In this document: positions 33,515 through 42,700 of the stretch, piece by piece | Numbering within the stretch: the first letter of the stretch is position 1 | Layout: each line of letters starts with the position of its first letter | Assembly (NCBI GenBank): GCA_017546265.1 | Contig: JAFYXG010000011.1 | Coordinates: forward strand, 64,221-128,220 | Source of the DNA: Alphaproteobacteria bacterium | Lineage (GTDB): Bacteria > Pseudomonadota > Alphaproteobacteria > Rs-D84 | DNA length: 64,000 nt | Direction: 5' to 3' | The notes under the pieces: model-generated | What the model was told of the DNA's origin: nothing | Database searches by the model: none | Seen by the model: the letters and a program-made list of their open reading frames with translations, nothing else | Made by a program: the position numbers and the translations under genes

Positions 33515-34540
33515 ATGGTGCAACAAAAAATTATTGTGACTGGTGGTGCGGGGTATATTGGGTCGCACACGACTGTTGCGTTGCAAAATGCGGGATATCG
33601 TGTTGTGATTTTGGATAACCTGTCAAATTCAGACAAAGATTCCATGGACGGTATTGTGCGTATTACGGGCGTTCGTCCTGAGTTCGAGCATATTGATTGT
33701 ACGGACCGTACGGCCATGCATCGTATTTTTGAGCGTCACCGTGATGCGATTGGTGTGATACATTTTGCTGCGTTAAAGGCTGTTGGCGAATCCGTGGAAA
33801 AGCCTTTGTTGTATTACCGTAATAATCTGGGTGGATTGATGAATGTGTTGGATATGATGACAGAGTTCAAGATACCGTATTTAGTTTTTTCGTCATCTGC
33901 GACCGTTTACGGTGTTCCGGACAAATTGCCTGTGACCGAAGATACGCCATTACAGCCTGCGACATCTCCCTATGGTCAGACCAAGGTGATGGGTGAAAAC
34001 ATAATCGCCGATACTGTTGTGGCAAATTCAGGACTTAGTGCGACACTGTTGCGTTATTTTAATCCGATTGGTGCTCACCCGTCTGGCGAGATTGGTGAAC
34101 GTCCAAATGGTGTTCCTAATAATCTGATGCCGTATATATGTCAGGCTGCTGCGGGTGTACGCGAGTGTTTATGTGTTTTTGGTGATGACTATGATACACC
34201 GGATGGTTTTTGTATTCGCGACTACATAGACATCAACGATTTGGCAAATGCTCACGTTGCTGCGATGCGTCATTTGCAGTCTGGTGCGACTGGGGTTAAT
34301 GTGTTTAACCTGGGGACGGGCTGTGGTCAGTCTGTTATGCAATTGATACGTGCATTTGAAAAAGCGACTGGCGTGACCATTCCGCACAAGATAACTTCCC
34401 GCCGTGCGGGTGATGTTCCTGCGATATACGCGAATGCCTGTCGTGCTGAACAAATATTGGGGTGGCGTGCGGTTGTGCCACTGCATGAAACATTGGCATC
34501 GGCATGGCGGTGGCAGCAAAAAATAACAAAAAGCAAATAA
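33515..34540 (+). CDS. galE: UDP-glucose 4-epimerase
   Basis: A 341-residue short-chain dehydrogenase-type enzyme interconverting UDP-glucose and UDP-galactose, feeding surface polysaccharide synthesis. It shows the NAD-binding motif VTGGAGYIGSHTTVAL, VIHFAALKAVGES, the catalytic region VFSSSATVYG and SPYGQTKVMGE (Tyr and Lys of the YxxxK pair), and RYFNPIGAHPSG. The C-terminal RRAGDVPAIYANACRAEQIL, continuing GWRA, is typical of GalE. The ATG at 33515 has AAAGGA at ideal distance. It may supply sugar donors relevant to the Stealth transferase, though the genes are not linked. Confidence 0.95.
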   Translation: MVQQKIIVTGGAGYIGSHTTVALQNAGYRVVILDNLSNSDKDSMDGIVRITGVRPEFEHIDCTDRTAMHRIFERHRDAIGVIHFAALKAVGESVEKPLLYYRNNLGGLMNVLDMMTEFKIPYLVFSSSATVYGVPDKLPVTEDTPLQPATSPYGQTKVMGENIIADTVVANSGLSATLLRYFNPIGAHPSGEIGERPNGVPNNLMPYICQAAAGVRECLCVFGDDYDTPDGFCIRDYIDINDLANAHVAAMRHLQSGATGVNVFNLGTGCGQSVMQLIRAFEKATGVTIPHKITSRRAGDVPAIYANACRAEQILGWRAVVPLHETLASAWRWQQKITKSK

Positions 34541-34541
34541 A

Positions 34542-34566
34542 ACACCCCGATTGGGGTGATTTTTTA
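34542..34566 (+). terminator. Terminator of galE
   Basis: CACCCC, loop GATT, GGGGTG, then a T run. Confidence 0.85.
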
Positions 34567-34567
34567 T

Positions 34568-34596
34568 TTGTAATAAACCAAGCAGTGTGATAAAAT
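34568..34596 (+). promoter_or_regulatory. Promoter for the cysteine-rich protein gene
   Basis: TTGTAA (34568-34573), 17-base spacer, TAAAAT (34591-34596) preceded by TGA (extended -10). Confidence 0.5.
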
Positions 34597-34624
34597 TGAC
34601 TTAATAGAAGGGAAGAATATAGCC

Positions 34625-36745
34625 ATGAAAAGATTTATTGCCGTACTAAGTGGATTATTGGTTTTGCCCGCATTTGCCGAGGTTGCACCGCTGTACTACG
34701 ATGAAATTATCGAGTTCAGCGAAGAAGAAACTGCCCCTGCCGAAGATGCGGCAATCGAAGAAGATGCAACCGTTGTTGCACCGATTGTGGTTCAATCATC
34801 GCGTGTAAATCCACGTGGTTCGGTGGCGGCATCTGGTCGTGCGGCATCGCGTGCGGTTCCCAGTAATGCCGGCACAAACGTTTCTACACGTGGTGCAACC
34901 GCACGAAATACTGTAACATCGCGTTCAACTGCGGCGAATGCGGCACGCACAACACGTGCTGCGACAAATGTATCCCAACGTGGGACGGTTTCGCGTAATG
35001 TTGCACGTTCTGGTGCGGCGAATCAAATTGCGACCACACGCCGTCAGATGGCGGCGACAACACCCGGTGTTACGGCCCGTGCATCCATTGTTCAAACGGA
35101 TACGGTAAACACGCCATTGTACACCGGTCGTGTCAGTACACGTGCCAGTGCGGCCCGTGCCCGTATCCCGACAATTTCTACGATATCAAGTGCGACAACA
35201 ACAGCTACGGAAACGGCGGCGGAAACAACTGCGTCCATGGATGAATTGGCCCAGATTACCGATTTTTGCAAGGCCCAGTATACCCAGTGTATGGATAATT
35301 TCTGTAATGTTCTGGACGACAACCAGGGCCGTTGTTCATGTTCCAAGAATCTAAAGAACTATGCCAAAACAGAAGAGGCCTTAAAACAGGCGACCGAAGA
35401 TTTGCAAGAGGTTGCCCAGCAGATTCAATATATTGGTTTAGCTGCAGATGAGATAGAAACCTTGTTTACTCAGACCGAGGCAGAATTGCAAATGCAGAAG
35501 ACCACTGATAATACCCAATTAAAGCATTCTTTGGACAATGTTCGGAATCTGATTGTTGATGTAAAAACTGGTACGGCGACATCGACTGACACAGGGTTGA
35601 ATTTTGATTTGTCTGGTTTGCTGGACTTCAACATCAGCAGTACTGGTTTTGATTTGTCTGCACTGTTTGGTAATCAGACGAACACGGAATCTATCAGCAA
35701 TCAACGCGGTGAACAGTTGTATAAAACAGCAACGGCTCGGTGCAAGGCATCTGTATTAACAGAATGTCAGGCCCAGGGTGTTGATGTGTCCATTATAACG
35801 AATGCGTATGACCTGGAAATTGACAAGCAGTGTATTGCATATGAACGTGAATTGACCGATACGAACGCAGAAATGGTTCAAACGGTTCGCAATGCAAAAA
35901 GTGTACTGCAACGTGCACGTTTGCTGGTTGCACAGCAGAAAAATGCATATGATTTGCGTGGCTGTGTAAATGCACTGGATGCATGTATGCAGGATGATTA
36001 TGTCTGTGGTACAGATTATGAAAACTGTTTGGATCCATCTGGCAAATATATCGTAAATGGCGAAGTTGTGGTTGGTTCTACCCCGGGGCAGGCCATATCT
36101 GATACAATGTCTGGCGGTTATACATACAGTACGGACAACCTGTATGCAACATGGAATTATACACCATCGAACGGCACTGCAACAAATGCCTGGGGCGATG
36201 GGACGCTGTCGGACTACATAGATGCAACGGTAAAAGAAACATATCCAACCAAGACCAGTACTGGTATGTCCGGATATCTGCAGTATAAAATTGGGTATCA
36301 TGATACAACCACGGGCAAAAACTTTGGTATGTGCATGTCTGTTTTGAACAAGTGTCAGGATATTACCTATAAGGGTAAGACTGCGGGTGATAAAACCTAT
36401 GATCCGGCAAATAACGTGATTAAGGAATACTTGCAACGCACCATGACCCAGATTAAAGCACAACAGGATACAATCCTGGCTGATTATGCGGAAAACTGTA
36501 TGGCTGATGTTATGTCTTGCCTGGGACAGAATAATTTTGACGAAGACAACGTAACAGCAAAGTCAGATGGCAGTTACTCCTTGACCACGCAAAATAAAAT
36601 TGCAATCAAGGCATGTAATTCAATTGTTACAACGTGTATGAGTGTTAATGGTATTACGCCAGAGGCAGCCGGTACCGCTATCAAGCAATACGAATGGATT
36701 GCTAATATGTACGGCGTAGATGAAAAAACAGGTAATACAAATTAA
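34625..36745 (+). CDS. Large secreted cysteine-rich protein of unknown function
   Basis: A 706-residue protein that I do not recognise. A signal peptide (MKRFIAVLSGLLVLPAFAE) is followed by an acidic segment, then ~130 residues rich in Arg, Ala, Thr and Ser (about 58-190) with repeated S/T-R-x-A-x-R patterns, probably disordered and strongly basic. A cysteine module follows (FCKAQYTQCMDNFCNVLD, then GRCSCSKNL) and a long predicted coiled-coil segment. Further cysteines occur in ARCKASVLTECQ, GCVNALDACMQDDYVCGTDY and MCMSVLNKCQD. The many cysteines imply disulfides formed outside the cytoplasm. It has its own promoter and terminator. A cell-surface or matrix role is a guess. Confidence 0.75.
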   Translation: MKRFIAVLSGLLVLPAFAEVAPLYYDEIIEFSEEETAPAEDAAIEEDATVVAPIVVQSSRVNPRGSVAASGRAASRAVPSNAGTNVSTRGATARNTVTSRSTAANAARTTRAATNVSQRGTVSRNVARSGAANQIATTRRQMAATTPGVTARASIVQTDTVNTPLYTGRVSTRASAARARIPTISTISSATTTATETAAETTASMDELAQITDFCKAQYTQCMDNFCNVLDDNQGRCSCSKNLKNYAKTEEALKQATEDLQEVAQQIQYIGLAADEIETLFTQTEAELQMQKTTDNTQLKHSLDNVRNLIVDVKTGTATSTDTGLNFDLSGLLDFNISSTGFDLSALFGNQTNTESISNQRGEQLYKTATARCKASVLTECQAQGVDVSIITNAYDLEIDKQCIAYERELTDTNAEMVQTVRNAKSVLQRARLLVAQQKNAYDLRGCVNALDACMQDDYVCGTDYENCLDPSGKYIVNGEVVVGSTPGQAISDTMSGGYTYSTDNLYATWNYTPSNGTATNAWGDGTLSDYIDATVKETYPTKTSTGMSGYLQYKIGYHDTTTGKNFGMCMSVLNKCQDITYKGKTAGDKTYDPANNVIKEYLQRTMTQIKAQQDTILADYAENCMADVMSCLGQNNFDEDNVTAKSDGSYSLTTQNKIAIKACNSIVTTCMSVNGITPEAAGTAIKQYEWIANMYGVDEKTGNTN

Positions 36746-36760
36746 TAAAACAATTAAAAT

Positions 36761-36790
36761 GCCCCATGCGTTTGTATGGGGTGTTTTTTT
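36761..36790 (+). terminator. Terminator of the cysteine-rich protein gene
   Basis: CCCCAT/ATGGGG stem followed by GTG and a seven-T run. Confidence 0.8.
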
Positions 36791-36831
36791 GTTTTTCAAT
36801 ACTTTATTTCGTATGTTTCTTACTAACAACG

Positions 36832-36864
36832 AAAAAATCCCCCTTATGGCAGGGGGTGTTTTTT
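36832..36864. terminator. Terminator after the M13 peptidase gene
   Basis: CCCCC/GGGGG arms with A and T runs on both sides; it mainly serves the leftward peptidase transcript. Confidence 0.75.
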
Positions 36865-38848
36865 ACCACAACTTCACGCGTTCCCCAACCAGCAGATACA
36901 TCTTGTCATCTGCTTGTATATCAAACGCGTCATACCATGCGTTTACATGTGGCAAAATGCCATTGACACGATTTTTTCCCAGTGAATGTTCATCAACCTT
37001 GGTCAGTCTTAATTCTTCGGCGGGACGAATGTTTTGTGCCCATGCACCCGCGTATGCGATAAAGAATCGTCTGTCTGCACTGATGTCTTGGGCATCTGTT
37101 GACGGTGTGCCAAAGTTTTTATACGCATCAAATGCGATTGTGACGCCACCATAGTCCGCCAGGTTTTCGCCCAGTGTAAATGCTCCGTTTGCATTGACTT
37201 CGTCATTTATTTTGATTGTGTCAAAATAATCCCGCATAACGCCGGCTCGTTCATCAAATCTGGCAGCATCTTCTGCGGTCCACCAGTCCTTCATGTTTCC
37301 GTCTTTATCAAAATGTCGCCCAGAATCGTCAAATCCGTGCGTCATTTCGTGTCCAATAACGGCCCCGATTGCTCCATAGTTAAACGCGTCATCTGCACCC
37401 ATGTCAAAGAAAGGATACTGTAAAATGCCTGCTGGGAAACAGATTTCATTTGTTGATGGGTCATAGTATGCATTGACTTCGTGTGCATTCATATACCAAA
37501 TTGTTGGATCTTTTTTCTGGCCGATTTTGTTCATCCAGAACGCATCTTCGAATTGTGCGACCCGCATCATATTATTCCACAGTGAATCGTTTTTTATTTC
37601 CAGTCCATTGTAATCACGCCACTTATCGGGATATCCAATTTTTGCCCGGAAAGTTGACAGTTTTTCCAGTGCTTTTTCTCGTGTTTTATCTGACAGCCAT
37701 TCCAGTTTTTCGATACGCATTGCGTACGCACGCTGAAGATTTTTCACCAGTGTCTGCATACGGTCTTTTGCGTCTGCGGAAAAATATTTATTTACATACA
37801 GTCGTCCAACTTCTTCGCCCAGTGAACCATCAATCATTGCGACCGCCCGTTTCCATCGTGGTTTAGGCTCTTTTTGTCCGGCCATTGTACGGTTATAAAA
37901 ATCAAACGATATATCATATGTTTTGTCGTCCAGTACGGTATCTGCCCCGCTGATTATGCGATATTTCAGATATGCTTTAATCAGTTCCATATCTGTATCG
38001 TTCATAATTGCGATAGATTCTGCGATTGCTTCGGGTTGTGCGATATTTATAAACTTGGCATTTTCTGCACCGCGTGCAGTCAGGTATGTATCCCAGTCAA
38101 ACCCTGGAAATTCGGATTTAATTTGCTCAATGCTTTTTTTATGATAGTTTGCATGTGGGTCGCGTAATTTTTCCTTAGGATAGAACGATTTTGCCATTCT
38201 TTCTTCTAACGCGTAAAGTTTTTCGGTATCCACGTCTATGCCAAAGTTTTTCATCTGTTTGGTAATAAACTCTTTATACTTTTTGCGAATTTCCACGGAC
38301 TTTGCATCTGTATCGAAATAGTAATCGCGTGACAGTCCCAATCCGCCCTGACCAATATTATACAAGAAATGTTCACTGTCCATTTCGTCCAGTGCCACCC
38401 CATCGCTCCAGAAAGCACCTGAAAAACGATGCACTAATCCCAAATATCTGGGCAAATTTGCCCGCATCAGTGTGTTTATTTCAGCCAGTTGTGGCATAAC
38501 TGGGACGATTCCATCCGCGTTTAATTTTTTTTCATCCATTGCGATTTTATACAGCATACCGATTTTGCCGGTATCGTTTTCTGCGATTTCGCGTGTACGT
38601 TCCAGGTTTGTATTGCGTAAAACATCGAATGCACCATATCTGGCATAGTCATCTGGAATCGGGTTCTTTTTCTGCCAGCCTCCATTTGCATATGTATAAA
38701 AATCATTTCCAGGATTTACACTTGTGTCCATATTTTCTAATTTAATACCTGCATTCACGACATTCTCCTTGTGTGTGTATTTATAGGCCCATACGACTGT
38801 TGCGATAACCGCGACAATACCGACAAAGTTCCAAAACTTACTTTCCAT
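36863..38848 (-). CDS. M13-family zinc metallopeptidase (neprilysin/PepO-like)
   Basis: A 661-residue endopeptidase with an N-terminal membrane anchor (FVGIVAVIATVVWAY) and an extracytoplasmic catalytic domain. The zinc site is complete: VIGHEMTHGFDD (HExxH) and GENLADYGG carrying the third ligand Glu. NEICFPAGILQYPFF, before the zinc site, is the conserved substrate-cleft region, and the C-terminus ends in V-K-L-W like other M13 enzymes. Bacterial members cut peptides in the periplasm. The ATG lies two to three bases after the hemW stop, so the two are co-transcribed, although no functional link is known. Confidence 0.93.
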   Translation of the reverse strand: MESKFWNFVGIVAVIATVVWAYKYTHKENVVNAGIKLENMDTSVNPGNDFYTYANGGWQKKNPIPDDYARYGAFDVLRNTNLERTREIAENDTGKIGMLYKIAMDEKKLNADGIVPVMPQLAEINTLMRANLPRYLGLVHRFSGAFWSDGVALDEMDSEHFLYNIGQGGLGLSRDYYFDTDAKSVEIRKKYKEFITKQMKNFGIDVDTEKLYALEERMAKSFYPKEKLRDPHANYHKKSIEQIKSEFPGFDWDTYLTARGAENAKFINIAQPEAIAESIAIMNDTDMELIKAYLKYRIISGADTVLDDKTYDISFDFYNRTMAGQKEPKPRWKRAVAMIDGSLGEEVGRLYVNKYFSADAKDRMQTLVKNLQRAYAMRIEKLEWLSDKTREKALEKLSTFRAKIGYPDKWRDYNGLEIKNDSLWNNMMRVAQFEDAFWMNKIGQKKDPTIWYMNAHEVNAYYDPSTNEICFPAGILQYPFFDMGADDAFNYGAIGAVIGHEMTHGFDDSGRHFDKDGNMKDWWTAEDAARFDERAGVMRDYFDTIKINDEVNANGAFTLGENLADYGGVTIAFDAYKNFGTPSTDAQDISADRRFFIAYAGAWAQNIRPAEELRLTKVDEHSLGKNRVNGILPHVNAWYDAFDIQADDKMYLLVGERVKLW

Positions 38849-38849
38849 T

Positions 38850-39909
38850 TTACAGTACCATTTTTGTGATTAAGTCATCTAAAATCATCATTCCCGCATC
38901 TGTTGCCCAAACGCGTTCATTGTTCATCTGGACCAGTTGCGGATTAGATTTTATCCAGTCTGAATTTATAACGTTTTTTACATGTTCTGTCAATTGGCAA
39001 CCGCGTTTGGTTCGCATTCCTGTGATAATCAGTTCTGTTGCCCGTGTTTCGTTAGAAATAGGGGTAAATATTTCGTGGTTACCCATTTGTTCATACCATT
39101 GACCGTCTAAAAATATTCGTCCGGCCGCCCCAGTTCCGATTCCGATATACGGCATGCCGCTCCATACATTTTGATTATGTCTGCATTCGTGTCCGTGTGC
39201 AGCATAGTTTGAAACCTCGTACCGGGGCAGGTTCAGATTGTCTGCAATTGCCGTGTACATCTGAGCCATGCATTCGTTATCTGGCATACTCAGGTTCATT
39301 TTACCAAAGGGGGTATCTGGTTCAATGGTCAGTTCATACATAGAACAGTGCGAAATTCCCATTTGATTTACCGCATGACACATTTGAATCACATCATCAA
39401 CTGTATCGTTCGGTATTCCGTATATCAGGTCTGCCGATACTTGGATTCCGATTTTTTTTTGCGGATTCCAGCAATCTGTACGCATCTGCAACGCAGTGTT
39501 TTCGCCCCAAGAAACGTAACTGATCATCATTTATTCTTTGAACCCCTGTAGACAGTCTGTTGATGCCCAATTGAACAAAGTCATTCAATTTTGCGTAGTT
39601 CAGTGTTCCTGGGTTTGATTCCAGTGTAATTTCTGCATCTGGCACCAGGTAAAATGATTGTCGAATTGTATCCATAATTTTTTCAAAAGATTTTACGGGC
39701 ATCAGTGATGGTGTGCCCCCACCGAAAAATACGGTTGGGACATCTGGCGACATCAGTTTTTTACACCAGTATTTAATTTCATCGCATATTTTATTTGTAA
39801 AACCATCCCAGTCAGGGGTGGCACAGGGGCGTGAAAAAAACGCACAGTAATTACACTTGGACATGCAAAACGGGACATGAATATATATATTGTGTGATGT
39901 TGCTTTCAT
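38850..39909 (-). CDS. hemW: Radical SAM heme chaperone HemW, frameshifted at an A9 tract
   Basis: A radical-SAM protein related to coproporphyrinogen oxidase HemN but acting as a heme-transfer chaperone. The N-terminal part (39909 leftward) has IYIHVPFCMSKCNYCAFFS with CxxxCxxC, FFGGGTPSLM and ESNPGTL. The C-terminal part, in another frame (ending 38850), begins QVSADLIYGIPNDT and contains SMYELTIEPDTPFG, YEVSNYA and GIGTGAAGR. The frames meet at a run of nine A on the coding strand (T at 39452-39460). With eight A the protein reads AKKIGIQVSADLIYG without a break (~352 residues). It is therefore a recent pseudogene, an assembly error, or a gene rescued by slippage. Confidence 0.85.
39452..39460 (-). 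other. A9 homopolymer at the hemW frame break
   Basis: Nine T on the plus strand (nine A in the coding sense). Removing one base restores hemW. Confidence 0.85.
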
Positions 39910-39983
39910 AATACGTGCATTTTACCCCGTGAATTCATTCATGCAAGTAATAAATGAAAACACTTTTATATAAAAAAAATTTG

Positions 39984-39992
39984 TGATATAAT
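39984..39992 (+). promoter_or_regulatory. Extended -10 promoter for the outer-membrane protein gene
   Basis: TGATATAAT (TG at 39984-39985, TATAAT 39987-39992); there is no convincing -35. The ATG at 40009 follows 16 bases later. Confidence 0.5.
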
Positions 39993-40008
39993 ACACACAA
40001 CAAAATAT

Positions 40009-41532
40009 ATGATGAAGGCAGGGAAATTCGCATTTTTATCACTGTTTTATACTTCATTTGCTGCGTTTGCTGCAAACGAAGGTGTGCCGTCATATTATCA
40101 ACAGGCAACCACGCCCACCGCGAACCAGACGGCATATGCTAAATATGCAAATCAGGGTTATACAAAATATGTTGGTAAATCGGGCAGCAAACAGGTTGTT
40201 GGTTCACGTTCATATTCGTACCAGGTTCCACGTACCGTGGCGGCCCCTGTTTTGACTGGGGACATGACCGCCAACGGTATTGCCGTCCCATTCGATGCCC
40301 AACCATCAACGTTTTTATATGCGGGCTATACACGGCGATTTGCGGACTTTGAATTTGAAACTGGTGTGAATTCTATTTTGGAATGGGACGACATGATTTG
40401 GAATGAAATCTATGTTGGTGCCCGTCATAATTTCAGTCTGCGTGATTTTGATTTATCTGTTTATGGTGAATATACCTATGGTGATATGTCGCATGGTGGT
40501 TTGTCCATGGACTATGACCTGAAACCGTTCGAGGCTGCATACCCAGAATACGGTATTTTCACGATATCCATGGGTGATCAGTCTGGTCGCAGCAATCATT
40601 TCCGTTTTGGATTATCTGCTCATCATGTATGGGATATTGGCGGTTGGAAACTGTCTCCCACTTTTGGGTACGAGATTTTTAAGCATAATCTGGAAATGTC
40701 CGACCATTACTATCCGAATCCCGGCATTTATCTGCCACTGATGACGGACCAGGGGCACTATGTATATGGAAATGAATTGGGTGAATACTTTTCGGTTCCT
40801 GTGGGCACGACACCGCCTGATGATTGGTACCAGGTTTGTATGTCCCCCGAAGATATCAAGATTGTAACGAATACCGCATCTGGTACCGGCATAGACGGCT
40901 TTCCGTATTTGGGGGACAGTCTGACAACCGGCGACTATGAAATATCGATGGGTACGATTCCGTGGGGTGTTGATGCGAACGAGTGCGTAATTATTGGTGG
41001 AGATGGCCCCATTATTGTCGAGGGTACAACCCATATCTATAACACAACCTGGTCTGGGTTCTATATTGGTCTGGAAATTGAAAAGCAGATGACGTTAAAG
41101 GATAAACTGCGTGTCTATATGCAGGTTGGTCTACCCAAATATTCATCTGAAGGTATCTGGCCAAATCGAACCGATTGGCAGCAGAACCCCAGTTTTCTGG
41201 ACGAGGGCAGCAATGGTGCATATTCCTATGCTGCAGAAATGGAGTATAATTATAAATTGTCAGACCGTGTACAATTGGCATTAAAGGTTGATATGAACCT
41301 GTTCCATGTTGGCAAAATCCCGGGCGAGTTGTATGTTGCCGAATACAGTCAGTATGTAATTGACGAAAACGGTCAATATGTAATGCAGGAAGTTATTGAC
41401 GAGCTTGGTAATAAATACTATGTTCCATTATTAGAGACGGTACCAGCACACACAGAAAAGGTTAACGACTCGTTAAAGCGTGCGACCTGGCAATCATTTG
41501 GATTGCATCTTGGTATCAAGTATTCATTCTAA
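40009..41532 (+). CDS. Predicted outer-membrane beta-barrel protein
   Basis: A 507-residue protein with a signal peptide (ending near AAFA) and a ~60-residue Tyr/Gln/Thr-rich N-terminal segment. A long region of alternating hydrophobic strands then follows, rich in Tyr, Trp, Gly and Asp (for example FRFGLSAHHVWDIGGWKLSP and SGFYIGLEIEKQM). It ends in LHLGIKYSF, the terminal phenylalanine signature recognised by the BAM machinery. I do not recognise the family; the sequence is not a clear porin, and a distant omptin-like barrel is possible. mltB-like starts 15 bases later, so it is probably co-transcribed with a cell-wall enzyme. Confidence 0.75.
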   Translation: MMKAGKFAFLSLFYTSFAAFAANEGVPSYYQQATTPTANQTAYAKYANQGYTKYVGKSGSKQVVGSRSYSYQVPRTVAAPVLTGDMTANGIAVPFDAQPSTFLYAGYTRRFADFEFETGVNSILEWDDMIWNEIYVGARHNFSLRDFDLSVYGEYTYGDMSHGGLSMDYDLKPFEAAYPEYGIFTISMGDQSGRSNHFRFGLSAHHVWDIGGWKLSPTFGYEIFKHNLEMSDHYYPNPGIYLPLMTDQGHYVYGNELGEYFSVPVGTTPPDDWYQVCMSPEDIKIVTNTASGTGIDGFPYLGDSLTTGDYEISMGTIPWGVDANECVIIGGDGPIIVEGTTHIYNTTWSGFYIGLEIEKQMTLKDKLRVYMQVGLPKYSSEGIWPNRTDWQQNPSFLDEGSNGAYSYAAEMEYNYKLSDRVQLALKVDMNLFHVGKIPGELYVAEYSQYVIDENGQYVMQEVIDELGNKYYVPLLETVPAHTEKVNDSLKRATWQSFGLHLGIKYSF

Positions 41533-41547
41533 CCCAGGGGGAATTTG

Positions 41548-42594
41548 ATGCATCGTTTTGTTGTGTGGCTGTTTGCCGCGATGATTGTCTTACCATTTAA
41601 CGCCCACGCAGACCGTGGCGAATTCGATTTAGAACGCTGGTACGGGATAATGGATTCGGTGCGTTCGCGTGCGGCGACATCTGGGGTATCGGAAACGGTC
41701 ATAGATTCTACGTTGCGTAATGTTGCGTTTATCCCATCTATTGTAAAAAGTGATAAAAACCAGGCCGAGTTTAAGTTGACGTTGGATGGATATTTGGAAC
41801 GCACGGTCAATTCCACGCGTATTGCCAACGGGCAAAGGATGCGTGCAAAATATCCGACCTTGTTATCTCGTGTTGATGCAAAGTATGGTGTTCCGCCGCA
41901 TATTATGTTGGCTTTTTGGGGTATGGAATCTAACTATGGTGCGGTAAAATCGCGTCATAAATTAGTTGATGCATTTTTAACTCTTATGTATGACGGTCGC
42001 CGCGAGACATTTTTTGGGAATCAGTTAATTGCCCTGATGCAGATTGCGGATAAAAACGGGTTGGATATATCAGAAATTCAGGGGTCTTGGGCTGGTGCGA
42101 TGGGGCATTTTCAGTTTATTCCAACCACTCTTGCACAGTATGGGACAGACGGCAATGGTGACGGTCGCACAGACATCATCAACAACATCAGTGATGCGAT
42201 GTTCAGTGCGGGGAATTATCTGAACAAATTGGGTTGGGACAAGAACCAGCGTATTGTTCGCCGTGTTATTTTACCTGCTGATTTTGATATTTCGTTATTG
42301 GACGGCAAAACCAAGTTATCGTTACCCCAGTGGTCTGGTATGGGTGTATTAAATCCGGACGGTTCACCGATACCAGAAACTGAAATGGTTGCGGGTTTGG
42401 TTGCGGATGTGTCTGCGATTGACTTGGCCCGTTCTGTAGCGTCATCTACGGCGGCTGTCTCTGACACAGATGTTGCACCTATGCCTGTGATAACTGCATA
42501 TTTAACATACCCGAATTTTTATAGAATTAAGAAGTGGAACAATTCGAATTGGTATGCAATTGCGATATCTGAATTGGCAGATAAACTGCATTGA
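41548..42594 (+). CDS. mltB: Lytic murein transglycosylase (MltB/SltB family)
   Basis: A periplasmic glycosidase (GH103 type) that cleaves peptidoglycan glycan chains to 1,6-anhydro ends. A signal peptide ends near NAHA. The catalytic glutamate lies in MLAFWGMESNYGAVK, and GSWAGAMGHFQFIPTTLAQY and DGNGDGRTDIINNISDA are conserved substrate-cleft segments; the C-terminal region ends with NFYRIKKWNNSNWYAIAI. There is no lipobox, so it appears soluble, unlike E. coli MltB. The ATG at 41548 is supported by GGGGGA. The gene follows the outer-membrane protein and ends in a terminator. Confidence 0.92.
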   Translation: MHRFVVWLFAAMIVLPFNAHADRGEFDLERWYGIMDSVRSRAATSGVSETVIDSTLRNVAFIPSIVKSDKNQAEFKLTLDGYLERTVNSTRIANGQRMRAKYPTLLSRVDAKYGVPPHIMLAFWGMESNYGAVKSRHKLVDAFLTLMYDGRRETFFGNQLIALMQIADKNGLDISEIQGSWAGAMGHFQFIPTTLAQYGTDGNGDGRTDIINNISDAMFSAGNYLNKLGWDKNQRIVRRVILPADFDISLLDGKTKLSLPQWSGMGVLNPDGSPIPETEMVAGLVADVSAIDLARSVASSTAAVSDTDVAPMPVITAYLTYPNFYRIKKWNNSNWYAIAISELADKLH

Positions 42595-42596
42595 CT

Positions 42597-42622
42597 AAAA
42601 CGCACGCAAAGTGCGTTTTTTT
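42597..42622 (+). terminator. Terminator of mltB-like gene
   Basis: ACGCAC/GTGCGT stem followed by a seven-T run. Confidence 0.85.
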
Positions 42623-42640
42623 ATAATATAAATAAAATCG

Positions 42641-42669
42641 TTGAATGTTGGGCGTTTGTTTGATATTCT
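42641..42669 (+). promoter_or_regulatory. Promoter for olsB-plsC pair
   Basis: TTGAAT (42641-42646), 17-base spacer, TATTCT (42664-42669) with TGA before it. Confidence 0.5.
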
Positions 42670-42700
42670 TTTCCCATATATTGAATACAAAGGATTATTT

